From Dehalococcoidia bacterium (GTDB taxonomy: Bacteria > Chloroflexota > Dehalococcoidia > UBA3495): a stretch of DNA of 23,332 nt. The DNA is taken from the NCBI GenBank assembly GCA_002730485.1, contig PCAH01000190.1:1-23332 (forward strand), written 5' to 3'. Positions 13,391 through 21,136 of the stretch are shown here, one piece after another; the stretch's first letter is position 1; every line of letters starts with the position of its first letter. Below the pieces are notes generated by a model. That model worked only from the letters and a program-made list of their open reading frames with translations. It had not been told where the DNA came from and searched no databases. Position numbers and translations under genes: made by a program.

Positions 13391-13744
13391 CTACGCGCGC
13401 AGCGACGCCGCCCCCTTGAGATATATGTATACCAGATCCTTTGGTTCCTTATCAGTGTTAACCAGTATAAGTATCCTGATACAACTGGGCAAGCTACCCT
13501 CGACAACCACCTGGGTCATATCCATCAGCGGGGCGTTGGCCCAGGCCAGTCTACGGGCGGCCGTAGCCGGAAAAGCTGCGTCTAAATCAGGGGTTATCGT
13601 AAAGAAAACCGCGGCTAAAGAGTCCTCTTCTAGGTCGTTGGCATCGATCAGAGCTTGGACCAATTCGGTTGTGGCGGCATGTATCGCTTCTTCGGTATTG
13701 GCGTCGGCGGTCGTTGCGCCCCTTATTCCCCGGCATGCTGTCAT
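13391..13744 (-). CDS. aroH: Chorismate mutase, AroH class
   Basis: The 117-residue product is an AroH-fold chorismate mutase, converting chorismate to prephenate for Phe and Tyr. RGIRGATTADANTEE (Arg8), AVFFTITPDLDAAFPA and SCIRILILVNT (Arg90) match the Bacillus subtilis trimeric enzyme, with Arg8 and Arg90 at the positions of the catalytic arginines. An ungapped comparison back from CIR puts Asp75 where Bacillus has Cys75 and Gln78 where Bacillus has the catalytic Glu78, so the active-site carboxylate seems relocated. It starts 15 bases after the trpA stop; GGAG lies about 11 bases before the ATG, within the trpA stop region, so translation is probably coupled. Family assignment is certain. 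Confidence 0.93.
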   Translation of the reverse strand: MTACRGIRGATTADANTEEAIHAATTELVQALIDANDLEEDSLAAVFFTITPDLDAAFPATAARRLAWANAPLMDMTQVVVEGSLPSCIRILILVNTDKEPKDLVYIYLKGAASLRA

Positions 13745-13759
13745 TTAGTAGACGACTCC

Positions 13760-14566
13760 TTAATTTGGGAGCGGGACGCCGGAAAGTTCTGCAACAAACC
13801 GGCTGGTCCGCTCGACCAGTTCTTCTCTGGGCGATTCCAGCATCACTCTGATCAGGGCGCTGCCCACCACTGCGGCGTCCGCTGTGTTTCCCACCTCTTC
13901 CACATGGGTGCGGTTGGATATCCCAAATCCAACTGCCAGGGGAAGATCCGTGTTGGCTTTGACCCGGCCCAACAACTCGAAGCTCCGTCCCGAGACCTGC
14001 TCGCGGGCTCCGGTCACTCCGGTCACGCTGATGCAGTAGATGAAACCGCTGGCTCCGGAACAAGACGCCTTGATACTCTCATCGGTGCTTGTGGGGGCCA
14101 GCAGCGGAATCATGGAAATATCGTGGGACTGGCATTCTTCTATCAGCGGATCAGCCTCAAAACCTGGCAGGTCCACTGTGATCAGTCCATCAACGCCCGC
14201 CTGATGGCAACGCTGGGCAAACGGGACCAGACCATAGGTGTGGATGGGGTTGTAATAACCCATCAGGATCAGCGGGGTATCGGGGACCTTGTCGCGCAGG
14301 GCCTCAGCGACGTTCAAGCAGTCTTCCAGGCTGATTCCATTTTGAAGGGCCTTGAAGCTGGACTCTTGAATCACCGGCCCTTCAGCAAGGGGGTCGCTGA
14401 AGGGCACGCCCAACTCAACGGCGTCGGCGCCTGCAGCTACCAGCGCTGGGACCAACTCCATGGTCGCTTCCATGTCTGGAAAACCGGCCGTCAAAAAAAC
14501 AATTAGTCCGGGACGCTTCTGCTCCCGGACCTTCTCAAACATACGCCTGATTCGTGATTCGCCCAT
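13760..14566 (-). CDS. trpA: Tryptophan synthase alpha chain
   Basis: The 268-residue product has the full TrpA barrel. It cleaves indole-3-glycerol phosphate and passes indole to TrpB. The catalytic Glu51 lies in AVELGVPFSDPLAEGPVIQ; the second catalytic acid (Asp60 in Escherichia coli) is Glu62 here, a conservative change I recall from other TrpA proteins. LILMGYYNPIHTYG, DGLITVDLPGFEA, LLAPTSTDESI, FIYCISVTGVTGAR and AVGFGISNRTHV are the familiar loop and phosphate-binding motifs. trpB is not next to it: the gene upstream on this strand is an unrelated membrane protease. Instead trpA leads an aroH-aroF pair, so flux into and out of chorismate is genetically tied to tryptophan synthesis. 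The ribosome site is weak. Confidence 0.96.
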   Translation of the reverse strand: MGESRIRRMFEKVREQKRPGLIVFLTAGFPDMEATMELVPALVAAGADAVELGVPFSDPLAEGPVIQESSFKALQNGISLEDCLNVAEALRDKVPDTPLILMGYYNPIHTYGLVPFAQRCHQAGVDGLITVDLPGFEADPLIEECQSHDISMIPLLAPTSTDESIKASCSGASGFIYCISVTGVTGAREQVSGRSFELLGRVKANTDLPLAVGFGISNRTHVEEVGNTADAAVVGSALIRVMLESPREELVERTSRFVAELSGVPLPN

Positions 14567-14705
14567 ACCTGGGACCTAAAGTCCTCCCGACCCAAGCTAC
14601 AAAAACGGGGTATCTAGTTTAGGCAAATTTAACGCACTACAAGAATCGTGTCTACCCCTGGGGCTTTGCGAGGGTTGTTGTCTGAGAAAGGCGCAGGGCT
14701 TTGAA

Positions 14706-15692
14706 TCAGGTGCTTAGGGCCTGCAAGCCGATGGCCAACGCGTTCTGTCCAGCATGCGCTCCGATGGACGCCCACAAGGAGCCGGTGCGCCAGTACAGCC
14801 ACGCCAAGAGGAAACCGGTGATGAAGATGGGGATCATCACCCCAAAGTTGAGGTGGAATACGCTGAACACCAACGCGCTGACCACGATCGCCATCCAAGG
14901 TCCCATCTTGGGTAGCAGACCTCTGAAGATGAACCCACGGAAGAATATCTCTTCACTAAGCGGCGTGATAAAAGCCAGCGCCTGAAAGGTCAACAGTATA
15001 GCTGGGCCGTCGAAGATGATGTCCGACTCGACATCGGGAGGGGTCAGGATATCCCAGCCAAGGGAATCGACGATCCCAGCATAGATCGACGTGGCAACCA
15101 AGCTGGCAGCCAAAACCCCCAGCATCATCCACACCGTCTGCTTTCTGGGCCGCCTAACTCTGCTTAGTCGCAGCACCACCAGCGGGTATCTCGCATGCCT
15201 GAGACCAAAGTACCAAACTGCGGCAATGATGCCCAGGGACATTAAGTGGACGCTGACCCAGGTGGCTACAGCGTCTTCTTGCTCTGGGTATAGGGAGCCA
15301 AGTAGGGAGGCGACCATGGCCGCTGAGAACAGGGCAAGGATCACCACGATTATCGCGAGGATGATCTGGCCGCCGCCCCAGGTTACTTCGCCCATCCTCC
15401 GGGGCACTCGCCCGGAGGCATTGGAGGATTCCGGTTCATGGGTAAAACCAGCGTCTAGTGCCTGGACATCTGTGGTCTCATCCAATTCAGGAGCAATTCC
15501 AGCCGCTCGATAGCCGCAGTTAGGGCAGAAAGTCTGATCAGCTGCCCAGGCACGCCCGCAATGGGAGCAGTAGGAAGGGCCATCCGGCTGTTCAGAGGTC
15601 TCACTCACTGCCTGCTCCAGTCTGGCATCGCCCGGGCTAGGAAGGTCTTCGGGGTTTGTGGACGGCCCTGGATTACTATCGTCGGGCTGCAA
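14706..15692 (-). CDS. Zinc-ribbon plus CPBP (Abi) family intramembrane metalloprotease
   Basis: A 328-residue fusion. Residues 40-62 are a zinc ribbon, CSHCGRAWAADQTFCPNCG, with Cys42, 45, 56 and 59. A Ser/Asp/Glu-rich linker (to about 100) leads into about seven membrane helices. The CPBP motifs are EExxxR (Glu247, Glu248, Arg252 in PLSEEIFFRGFIFRG), FSVFHLNFG (His280) and GAHAGQNA (His313), which form the metal site of Rce1-type proteases and bacteriocin-immunity proteins. It may cut membrane proteins or prenylated peptides; the target is unknown. The only start giving the whole frame is TTG at 15692 without a visible Shine-Dalgarno, so the exact start is uncertain; all recognised motifs are downstream of it. 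Confidence 0.87.
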   Translation of the reverse strand: MQPDDSNPGPSTNPEDLPSPGDARLEQAVSETSEQPDGPSYCSHCGRAWAADQTFCPNCGYRAAGIAPELDETTDVQALDAGFTHEPESSNASGRVPRRMGEVTWGGGQIILAIIVVILALFSAAMVASLLGSLYPEQEDAVATWVSVHLMSLGIIAAVWYFGLRHARYPLVVLRLSRVRRPRKQTVWMMLGVLAASLVATSIYAGIVDSLGWDILTPPDVESDIIFDGPAILLTFQALAFITPLSEEIFFRGFIFRGLLPKMGPWMAIVVSALVFSVFHLNFGVMIPIFITGFLLAWLYWRTGSLWASIGAHAGQNALAIGLQALST

Positions 15693-15738
15693 ATTCGGTC
15701 CGCATATTCACTTTGGTAATCATATTTCGTTGAGTTCA

Positions 15739-15766
15739 AGTATAGCAACATGCCTATTATTTCCAA
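15739..15766 (-). promoter_or_regulatory. Candidate promoter for the CPBP protease gene
   Basis: On the minus strand TTGGAA (15761-15766) and TATACT (15739-15744) are 16 bases apart. The predicted start near 15732 would give a leader of about 40 bases before TTG 15692, which supports that region as the gene start. Confidence 0.45.
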
Positions 15767-15841
15767 GCCGCCCCAAGCCTTTCTAAGAAGAAACGGGGCG
15801 TGAGATACCAGGATTTCAGAACAGGTAATCCCTGAATTTCA

Positions 15842-15870
15842 TTGCCAGAAAATGTATGGTCAGCCATAAT
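15842..15870 (+). promoter_or_regulatory. Sigma-70-type promoter for the amidase operon
   Basis: TTGCCA (15842-15847, five of six) and CATAAT (15865-15870, five of six) are exactly 17 bases apart. Transcription would start near 15877, about 70 bases before the ATG at 15946. Confidence 0.6.
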
Positions 15871-15945
15871 ACTTGCGGCCCATAACCACGGCAATTGCAG
15901 TCTGCTCACACAGGCTACCAGAGTATGCCGATCGGAGTTAGCGAC

Positions 15946-16140
15946 ATGACTTCACAACAACAACCTTCACGAGACGAGTTCAACCGCCTGGCAGAACTGC
16001 TCGGAGTCCAAGGCGAACCCGACTACATGGACGAGCTCTATAACCAGGTGAGAGGCGTTTTCATGATGGGCGAAAGTATCAAGGCGATCGACGTTACCGG
16101 GGCTGAACCGGATATGGCCTTTATTCCCCCAATCGACTGA
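15946..16140 (+). CDS. Small GatC/AtzG-like protein, putative amidase partner
   Basis: I choose ATG 15946 because GGAG lies eight bases before it; the frame is open upstream but without a ribosome site. The 64-residue product is helical and acidic: DEFNRLAELLGVQGEPDYMDELYNQV, then VFMMGESIKAIDV, ending in DMAFIPPID. A small protein of this size directly before a GatA-family amidase is the arrangement of AtzG-AtzE and GatC-GatA pairs, in which the small subunit wraps around and stabilises the amidase. The extended Pro-rich C-terminus would fit that role. The sequence match to GatC is not strong enough for me to be sure; the call rests on context and size. Confidence 0.6.
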   Translation: MTSQQQPSRDEFNRLAELLGVQGEPDYMDELYNQVRGVFMMGESIKAIDVTGAEPDMAFIPPID

Positions 16141-16209
16141 GCGTCAACAGCCTAATCTTTCTCCTCATTTTTCTATCCTTGTACTAAGAAATCGGAGTCC
16201 ATCACCACC

Positions 16210-17622
16210 ATGGATACATTGGAAATCTGCTACATGAGCGCCGGAGACCTCTCCAAGCTCGTGCAAAATAAAGAGGTTTCTCCGGTTGAGATAATCGACG
16301 CCCATCTCACTAGGATCGATGCCACCGAGCCGGTGCTGAACTCGTTCATCACTCTTCTGGCCGACGAATCACGCGCCGCCGCACGCCAGGCTGAAAAAGA
16401 CATCCAGGCCGGAAGATACAAAGGCCCGCTCCACGGCATACCGGTGGCGTTGAAAGACCTGTACAACACAGGCGGGGTCCGCACCACCTCCGGCTCCAAG
16501 ATATTCGACAATTTCATCCCCACAGAAGACTGCACCGTGGCCGCCAAGTTCCAGCAGGCAGGAGCAATCCTGCTGGGAAAACTGAACATGCACCAATTTG
16601 CCTATGGCCCAACGGGTGAGAACCCGGATTACGGCCATATGCACAACCCCTGGAACCCAGACATGGTCACGGGAGGCTCCAGTGGCGGTTCAGGTTCTGC
16701 TGCGGCGGCAGGACAATGCACCATCACCACCGGCAGCGACACCGGAGGGTCCATCCGGATTCCCGCCGCCCTCTGCGGCATAGTCGGCCTCAAGCCGACC
16801 TACGGTCTGGTCAGCCGCTACGGCCTCACCGCATTGTCCTGGTCACTGGACCACCCCGGCCCTATGACGCGGACCGTTGAAGACACGGCCATCACCATGA
16901 ACGCCATCGCCGGTTATGATCCAAAGGACGTTGCATCGGCCAAGGTGGACATCCCCGATTACACTTCGGCCTTGACCGGCGATGTCAAGGGTCTGAAAAT
17001 CGGCCTGCCGAAGGAATACTTCGAGGCACCGCTAGACCCTCAGGTGAGGAAGGCAGTCATGGATGCGGTGAGCTTGTTGGAAAGCATGGGCGCAGAGGTC
17101 AAAGAGGTCTCCTACCCCATGTTCAACCAGTCACAAGCCATTTCGAGCACGGTGCTCATGTCTGAGGCCAGCGCGTTCCACCGAGACCTGCTGGAGAAAG
17201 ACGGCCACCAGCTCTATGAGCCGGTCAGGCAACGACTGCATGCCGGATTGTTCATCAGCGCCGCCGAATACCTGCGTGCCCAACAGGCCAGAACCCTCTT
17301 TGACCAGCAGGGGAGACGCCTATTAGACGATGTCGACCTTCTGGCTGGCCCCACCGAGCCAGTCACCGCGCCAGAGATAATGGCGGCGAGAGTAATGGCC
17401 GGAGAACAGGAGGTGGGTGTTGTGGGTGCTCTGACCCAGTACACCAGGCCTTACAACATCAACGGGTTCCCCGCTATCTCAGTGCCGTGCGGGTTCTCGG
17501 ATGACGGCCTGCCGATCGGATTGCAGCTCGCCGGAAAGCCTTTTGACGAGCTGACAGTGCTGAGGGCGGCACATGCTTACGAGCAGGCGACGACCTGGCA
17601 TACCCGCCGACCGGCTCTCTAA
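16210..17622 (+). CDS. Amidase signature family protein (GatA/AtzE-like)
   Basis: The 470-residue protein has the complete amidase-signature catalytic triad: Lys82 in PVALKDLYNTGG, the cis-Ser157 in TGGSSGGSGSAAAA, and nucleophile Ser181 in GSDTGGSIRIPA. The spacings (75 and 24) equal those of fatty acid amide hydrolase. HGIPVALKD, GKLNMHQFAYGPTGENPDYG and GLKPTYGLVSRYG continue the GatA-like core, and the C-terminus NGFPAISVPCGFSDDGLPIGLQL is characteristic. It hydrolyses an amide to acid and ammonia; the substrate is unknown. A true GatA would usually occur with GatB, which is absent, so a stand-alone catabolic amidase such as AtzE or allophanate-type is more likely. It follows the small gene by 69 bases, with GGAG 12 bases before the ATG. 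Confidence 0.92.
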   Translation: MDTLEICYMSAGDLSKLVQNKEVSPVEIIDAHLTRIDATEPVLNSFITLLADESRAAARQAEKDIQAGRYKGPLHGIPVALKDLYNTGGVRTTSGSKIFDNFIPTEDCTVAAKFQQAGAILLGKLNMHQFAYGPTGENPDYGHMHNPWNPDMVTGGSSGGSGSAAAAGQCTITTGSDTGGSIRIPAALCGIVGLKPTYGLVSRYGLTALSWSLDHPGPMTRTVEDTAITMNAIAGYDPKDVASAKVDIPDYTSALTGDVKGLKIGLPKEYFEAPLDPQVRKAVMDAVSLLESMGAEVKEVSYPMFNQSQAISSTVLMSEASAFHRDLLEKDGHQLYEPVRQRLHAGLFISAAEYLRAQQARTLFDQQGRRLLDDVDLLAGPTEPVTAPEIMAARVMAGEQEVGVVGALTQYTRPYNINGFPAISVPCGFSDDGLPIGLQLAGKPFDELTVLRAAHAYEQATTWHTRRPAL

Positions 17623-17769
17623 ACACATCCGTAGTCCGCAAATGGGGTGCGGGGCCTGGGGCACTACGGTTGGAGATAACCCAATCCACCTGGCTAAGAT
17701 AAAAACGTATTTCGTGTAGAATCCTTACACAGAATCGACCAAGAACAGAAAGCGTGGAGAATCGGTAGA

Positions 17770-18537
17770 TTGACGGAGATCACCACCGTTACCTTTGACC
17801 TCTGGCAGACTCTGCTGCTGGACGAAAGAGACCTTGGGCACGCCCGTGCCCTGATCCGTCTTGAAGGCGCTCAGTCTGCCCTGGCTACGCTGGGCAAAGA
17901 TTTCAGCATCGAGCACATCAGGGGGGCCTACGATTCCTGCTTTTTGCAATGCCGGGATATCAGAGAAAGCGGGCTCGACGTGGGTTTCAGAGAGCAGGTT
18001 TCCATCTTCGTCAACCACATCGAGAGTGGCCTTACCGACGACCTCGACCAGGCCGTGATGGATGACATTGCCCATATCTACGCCGACTCCTTTTTGACCC
18101 ATCCACCACCAGCCCATGTCGATGCCATCGGTGTCCTCCAAGGCGTAAAAGACCTGGGGTTCAGGATGGGCCTGATCTCCAACACCGGGATGACCCCGGG
18201 GTTCACCTTTCGCCAGTACATGGATGAACGGGGAATGCTGGAGTATTTCCACACTCTGGTCTTCTCCGACGAAGTAAAACTGGCCAAGCCGTCAGAGGGC
18301 ATCTTCATGATGACCCTTGATGCTCTGGGCGCAACTCCGGAGCAGACCATCCACGTTGGGGACCATGTCCTAAACGACGTGGTAGGCCCCAAACGCTGCG
18401 GCATGAAAACCATCTGGATATCAGGATTCTACGAGCGCAAAGACCCAAATGACCCGGAGTCCGAGCCGGACATCACCGTCTCAGGACTCGCCGAGGTCTT
18501 GCCAGCCATCGCCACCTTATCCGGCAGATCAGAATAA
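17770..18537 (+). CDS. HAD-superfamily hydrolase
   Basis: A 255-residue HAD protein starting at TTG 17770, with GGAG about 10 bases upstream. Motif I is VTFDLWQTLLLD: Asp10 is the nucleophile and Trp12 replaces the second Asp of the phosphatase DxDxT, as in many FDxW/FDxY members. Motif II is MGLISNTG (Ser and Thr), motif III is Lys in VKLAKPSEGIF, and motif IV is HVGDHVLNDVVGPKRCGM. The helical insert at residues 20-105 is a C1 cap, so it is not an OtsB-type (C2-cap) trehalose phosphatase despite lying directly before the GT20 gene. Loss of the general-acid Asp makes ordinary phosphatase activity uncertain; dehalogenase-like or phosphate-transfer chemistry is possible. Confidence 0.85.
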   Translation: MTEITTVTFDLWQTLLLDERDLGHARALIRLEGAQSALATLGKDFSIEHIRGAYDSCFLQCRDIRESGLDVGFREQVSIFVNHIESGLTDDLDQAVMDDIAHIYADSFLTHPPPAHVDAIGVLQGVKDLGFRMGLISNTGMTPGFTFRQYMDERGMLEYFHTLVFSDEVKLAKPSEGIFMMTLDALGATPEQTIHVGDHVLNDVVGPKRCGMKTIWISGFYERKDPNDPESEPDITVSGLAEVLPAIATLSGRSE

Positions 18538-18603
18538 TCGGGTGCACTCGAAAGGCCTAACCAGGCAATCGAATAGGCTCATAACAATTCTTGAAATCCG
18601 CTG

Positions 18604-18632
18604 GTGAAACAAGCCTCTGAATCTCGTATAAT
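18604..18632 (+). promoter_or_regulatory. Sigma-70-type promoter for the GT20 gene
   Basis: GTGAAA (18604-18609, four of six) and a perfect TATAAT (18627-18632) are 17 bases apart. The leader would be about 127 bases, so the GT20 gene has its own promoter independent of the HAD gene. Confidence 0.55.
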
Positions 18633-18639
18633 TACTTGT

Positions 18640-18677
18640 GATTCGGAGGAAATTTCTGACATACATTTCCTAGAATC
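18640..18677 (+). promoter_or_regulatory. Leader hairpin upstream of the GT20 gene
   Basis: GATTC (18640-18644) pairs with GAATC (18673-18677), and GGAAAT (18648-18653) pairs with ATTTCC (18665-18670) around an 11-base loop. It forms at the 5' end of the predicted transcript and encloses a GGAGG with no start codon after it. It may stabilise the mRNA; no known riboswitch is recognised. Confidence 0.3.
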
Positions 18678-18765
18678 ATTGATTTGCAGGGCGAGCTAAC
18701 TCAGATTGGTATCGTTTCTGACATGGGTGACGGGATGCTTAAAAGGGTCCTGACAGGTCTGCATC

Positions 18766-20277
18766 ATGGCTGAACCAGCCGATCTCAATGCGCTTTGCGA
18801 GGACGTTTTCTCCAAACGCCCTCTTATCCTGGTGAGTAACCGCGGCCCGGTTGAACACCAGATGTCTGGCGATGGCCGCCCCGAAGCCCGCCGGGGCAGC
18901 GGCAGTGTGGTCACAGCATTCAGCCAAATGGCCCAGAGATTCGAGTTCACCTGGGTGGCCAGCGCCATGGGCGAAGGCGACCGGTTGGTCTCTGACAATG
19001 GCAATGGCCCCCACCTGAAATCCCCTCTCCCTGGACACCAGATAAACCTGAAGTACGTGGTGACTCCCAGACGGGTCTACCACAAGTACTACAACATCCT
19101 CTGCAATCCACTCCTCTGGTTCCTACAGCACTACATGTGGAACCCGCCCTACAACCCAAACGTGGACGCCGCCGTGCACGACGCCTGGGAAACAGGCTAC
19201 ATCCCGGTGAATCAGGCATTTGCCAACGCAGTGATCGAAGAGGCGAAAGCCCTGTCGCAGACACACGAGCAGGCACCCATCGTCATCGGCCACGATTACC
19301 ACTTGTATTTGATGCCGGAGTTCGTGCGTCAAGCAGTGCCAGACGCGGTGATCCAGCACTTCGTTCACATACCCTGGCCCACCCCCCAATACTGGCACAT
19401 GGTCCCGGACTACATCACCCGCAGGATCTGCGAGTCTCTATGCGCCACAGACCTGTTGGGATTCCAGACACTGGGGGATGTGCGCTGCTTTCTGGACACG
19501 GTTGATGAGTTCGTCCCGGGAGTGATTGTGAACCGAAACAACCACACCGTAACCCGTGATGGCCACATGACCTCGGTCAAGGTCTACCCCATATCGATCA
19601 ACGTGGAAGAGGTGCAGAGGATAGCCAACTCTCCACGGGCGCTGGACTATGAAGCCAAACTAGCTGAAGACACCGGCGAACTCACCATAGTACGAATCGA
19701 CAGGGCAGAACCCAACAAGAACGTCATCCGGGGCTTCCGGGCTTATGAGCTATTGCTCAACCGCTATCCCGAGTTCAAAGGCCGGGTGAAGTTCTTGGCC
19801 TTCCTGGTTCCGTCCCGGACCCACATACGGCAATACCAGCGTTACATGGACGAGATACAGCAGGTGATCCAGCAGATCAACAACAACCACGGCACGCCCA
19901 CATGGCAGCCCATCGTGCCGTTCGTCGAGAACAACTACACCCAGGCCATCGCTGGCATGAAGGTCTACGACGCCCTGCTGGTGAACACGATCGTCGAAGG
20001 AATGAACCTGGTTGCCAAGGAAGGCCCGGTGGTCAACAGCCGTAACGGGGTGCTGGTGCTCTCTCACAGCAGTGGCGTGCACCACCAACTCGCCGACGGC
20101 TCACTCAGCGTGTCACCTACGGACGTCGAGGGCACCATGGAGGCCCTGCACCAGGCCATCACCATGTCCGCTGAAGATCGCAAGAACATGGCGGAATCGC
20201 TATATGAGTCGGTCTGCCGGGAAGACATCAACCACTGGCTCCAGCAACAGATGGAGGACATCGCAGAGATTCTTTAA
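18766..20277 (+). CDS. otsA: GT20 glycosyltransferase, alpha,alpha-trehalose-6-phosphate synthase
   Basis: The 503-residue GT-B enzyme has ILVSNRGPVE (Arg26), VIGHDYHLYLMP, VHIPWPTPQYW (His201), the donor-binding Arg313 and Lys318 in RAEPNKN (aligned with RLDYSK of E. coli OtsA) and EGMNLVAKE ending in Glu419. These positions bind the nucleotide-sugar diphosphate and the acceptor phosphate. It should make trehalose 6-phosphate from UDP-glucose and glucose 6-phosphate as an osmoprotectant. Departures from the standard enzyme are Glu411 in place of Asp in DGMNLVAKE, and GSGSVVTAF where OtsA has the GGL loop, so a related product such as glucosylglycerol phosphate is not excluded. No trehalose-phosphatase gene is adjacent. 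An AGGT lies about nine bases before the ATG. Confidence 0.88.
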   Translation: MAEPADLNALCEDVFSKRPLILVSNRGPVEHQMSGDGRPEARRGSGSVVTAFSQMAQRFEFTWVASAMGEGDRLVSDNGNGPHLKSPLPGHQINLKYVVTPRRVYHKYYNILCNPLLWFLQHYMWNPPYNPNVDAAVHDAWETGYIPVNQAFANAVIEEAKALSQTHEQAPIVIGHDYHLYLMPEFVRQAVPDAVIQHFVHIPWPTPQYWHMVPDYITRRICESLCATDLLGFQTLGDVRCFLDTVDEFVPGVIVNRNNHTVTRDGHMTSVKVYPISINVEEVQRIANSPRALDYEAKLAEDTGELTIVRIDRAEPNKNVIRGFRAYELLLNRYPEFKGRVKFLAFLVPSRTHIRQYQRYMDEIQQVIQQINNNHGTPTWQPIVPFVENNYTQAIAGMKVYDALLVNTIVEGMNLVAKEGPVVNSRNGVLVLSHSSGVHHQLADGSLSVSPTDVEGTMEALHQAITMSAEDRKNMAESLYESVCREDINHWLQQQMEDIAEIL

Positions 20278-20291
20278 CCGGCCAATAGTCG

Positions 20292-20321
20292 CAGCCTGAG
20301 GCTAGCTAAAAGCCAAGGCTG
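20292..20321 (+). other. Hairpin after the GT20 gene, without T-tract
   Basis: CAGCCT (20292-20297) pairs with AGGCTG (20316-20321), and an inner GGCT (20300-20303) pairs with AGCC (20311-20314). It lies 14 bases after the stop but has no U-run, so it may stabilise the 3' end or act as a weak terminator. Confidence 0.4.
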
Positions 20322-20432
20322 AGGTTAAAGTATTGAAGTAACGGTAGTCTGCCAAGCTCGGAAAACATTCCTTGCCCCGAGAGTCTCGATTTAGCTTGAT
20401 ACAGTCTCTTTTCAGTCTAGAAAGCGATCCAC

Positions 20433-21008
20433 ATGGAACAGTTGTTCAACCCACAATTACCCGGCGGCGAGCGTCCAGAGATTCAGCTGTGTATCTTCCC
20501 TCACCTGCCTGAATTTCTGGTGATAGACTCGCGGCAAGAGAACCCACAGGTCATGGTCCTAAGCACCGATGATGTCTTCGACGAAGACTTCTACCGAGCT
20601 GTGGAAGCTGAGTTCTCAGAAACCTTGCGTTCTTCCAAAGAATTCCTCTTTTCCCACTTCATCAACCTGCCCATTAGCATAGAGGAAGCGGTCCGAGACA
20701 TTGCCATGACTTTCATCCTCGACCGCCTTGGGATACAGGTGGACGACGAAGACGAGATCCCATCCGTTGTCGTCTATGTTGTCAGCGGTGGCGCTTTGAG
20801 CACCCACTCCGGCAAGATACTGGACGGGCTGCATGAACTCATAAAGAACAGCCTCAATGGCCCGGAATCAGAGCGTTGGGGAAGGACCATCTCCGACCTT
20901 ATCGATCGGGAAACGTCCATCATGGAGAAACTCAACGAACAACAGATGGCCGAAGCCCTAAGAAGCGATTCCCCCGACTACTTCACGCTCTGGGAAAGCC
21001 GCAACTAG
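20433..21008 (+). CDS. Uncharacterised acidic protein
   Basis: I do not recognise this 191-residue protein. It is rich in Asp and Glu, especially DDVFDEDF and QVDDEDEI, and has no signal peptide or membrane segment. A mixed alpha/beta N-terminus (IQLCIFPHLPEFLVID, QVMVLSTDDVF) is followed by a helical stretch (FYRAVEAEFSETL, SIEEAVRDIAMTFILDRLG), a hydrophobic strand VVVYVVSGG, and helices to the C-terminus (LDGLHELIKNSL, SIMEKLNEQQMAEAL). Start ATG 20433 is the only in-frame ATG near the beginning; no strong Shine-Dalgarno is visible. The frame is long, has normal codon structure, and lies in a same-strand series, so I believe it is a real gene. No function is proposed. Confidence 0.7.
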   Translation: MEQLFNPQLPGGERPEIQLCIFPHLPEFLVIDSRQENPQVMVLSTDDVFDEDFYRAVEAEFSETLRSSKEFLFSHFINLPISIEEAVRDIAMTFILDRLGIQVDDEDEIPSVVVYVVSGGALSTHSGKILDGLHELIKNSLNGPESERWGRTISDLIDRETSIMEKLNEQQMAEALRSDSPDYFTLWESRN

Positions 21009-21136
21009 CCCCAGTCTTCTGGCGCGCCAGGCTCCCTCTCCCCTATAATCCTCCACAGCCCCCAGTAATCCCACTGTTGTGTCCAAACAGCAGGGATCAT
21101 GTGCATTTCCCCATGAGTGCCACCTCAGGAGGATTC

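Noticed and set aside
12959..13585. 208-codon plus-strand frame across the aroF start and aroH
   Set aside because: Antisense to two identified genes and without ribosome site or family features.
13655..14506. 283-codon plus-strand frame opposite trpA
   Set aside because: It is a shadow of trpA and aroH, with no domain, and it would overlap two well-supported genes.
21044..21049. TATAAT before the LLM oxidoreductase gene
   Set aside because: No -35 at 16-18 bases (the place holds GC-rich GGCGCG). It may still act as a -10, but the evidence is too thin to list.
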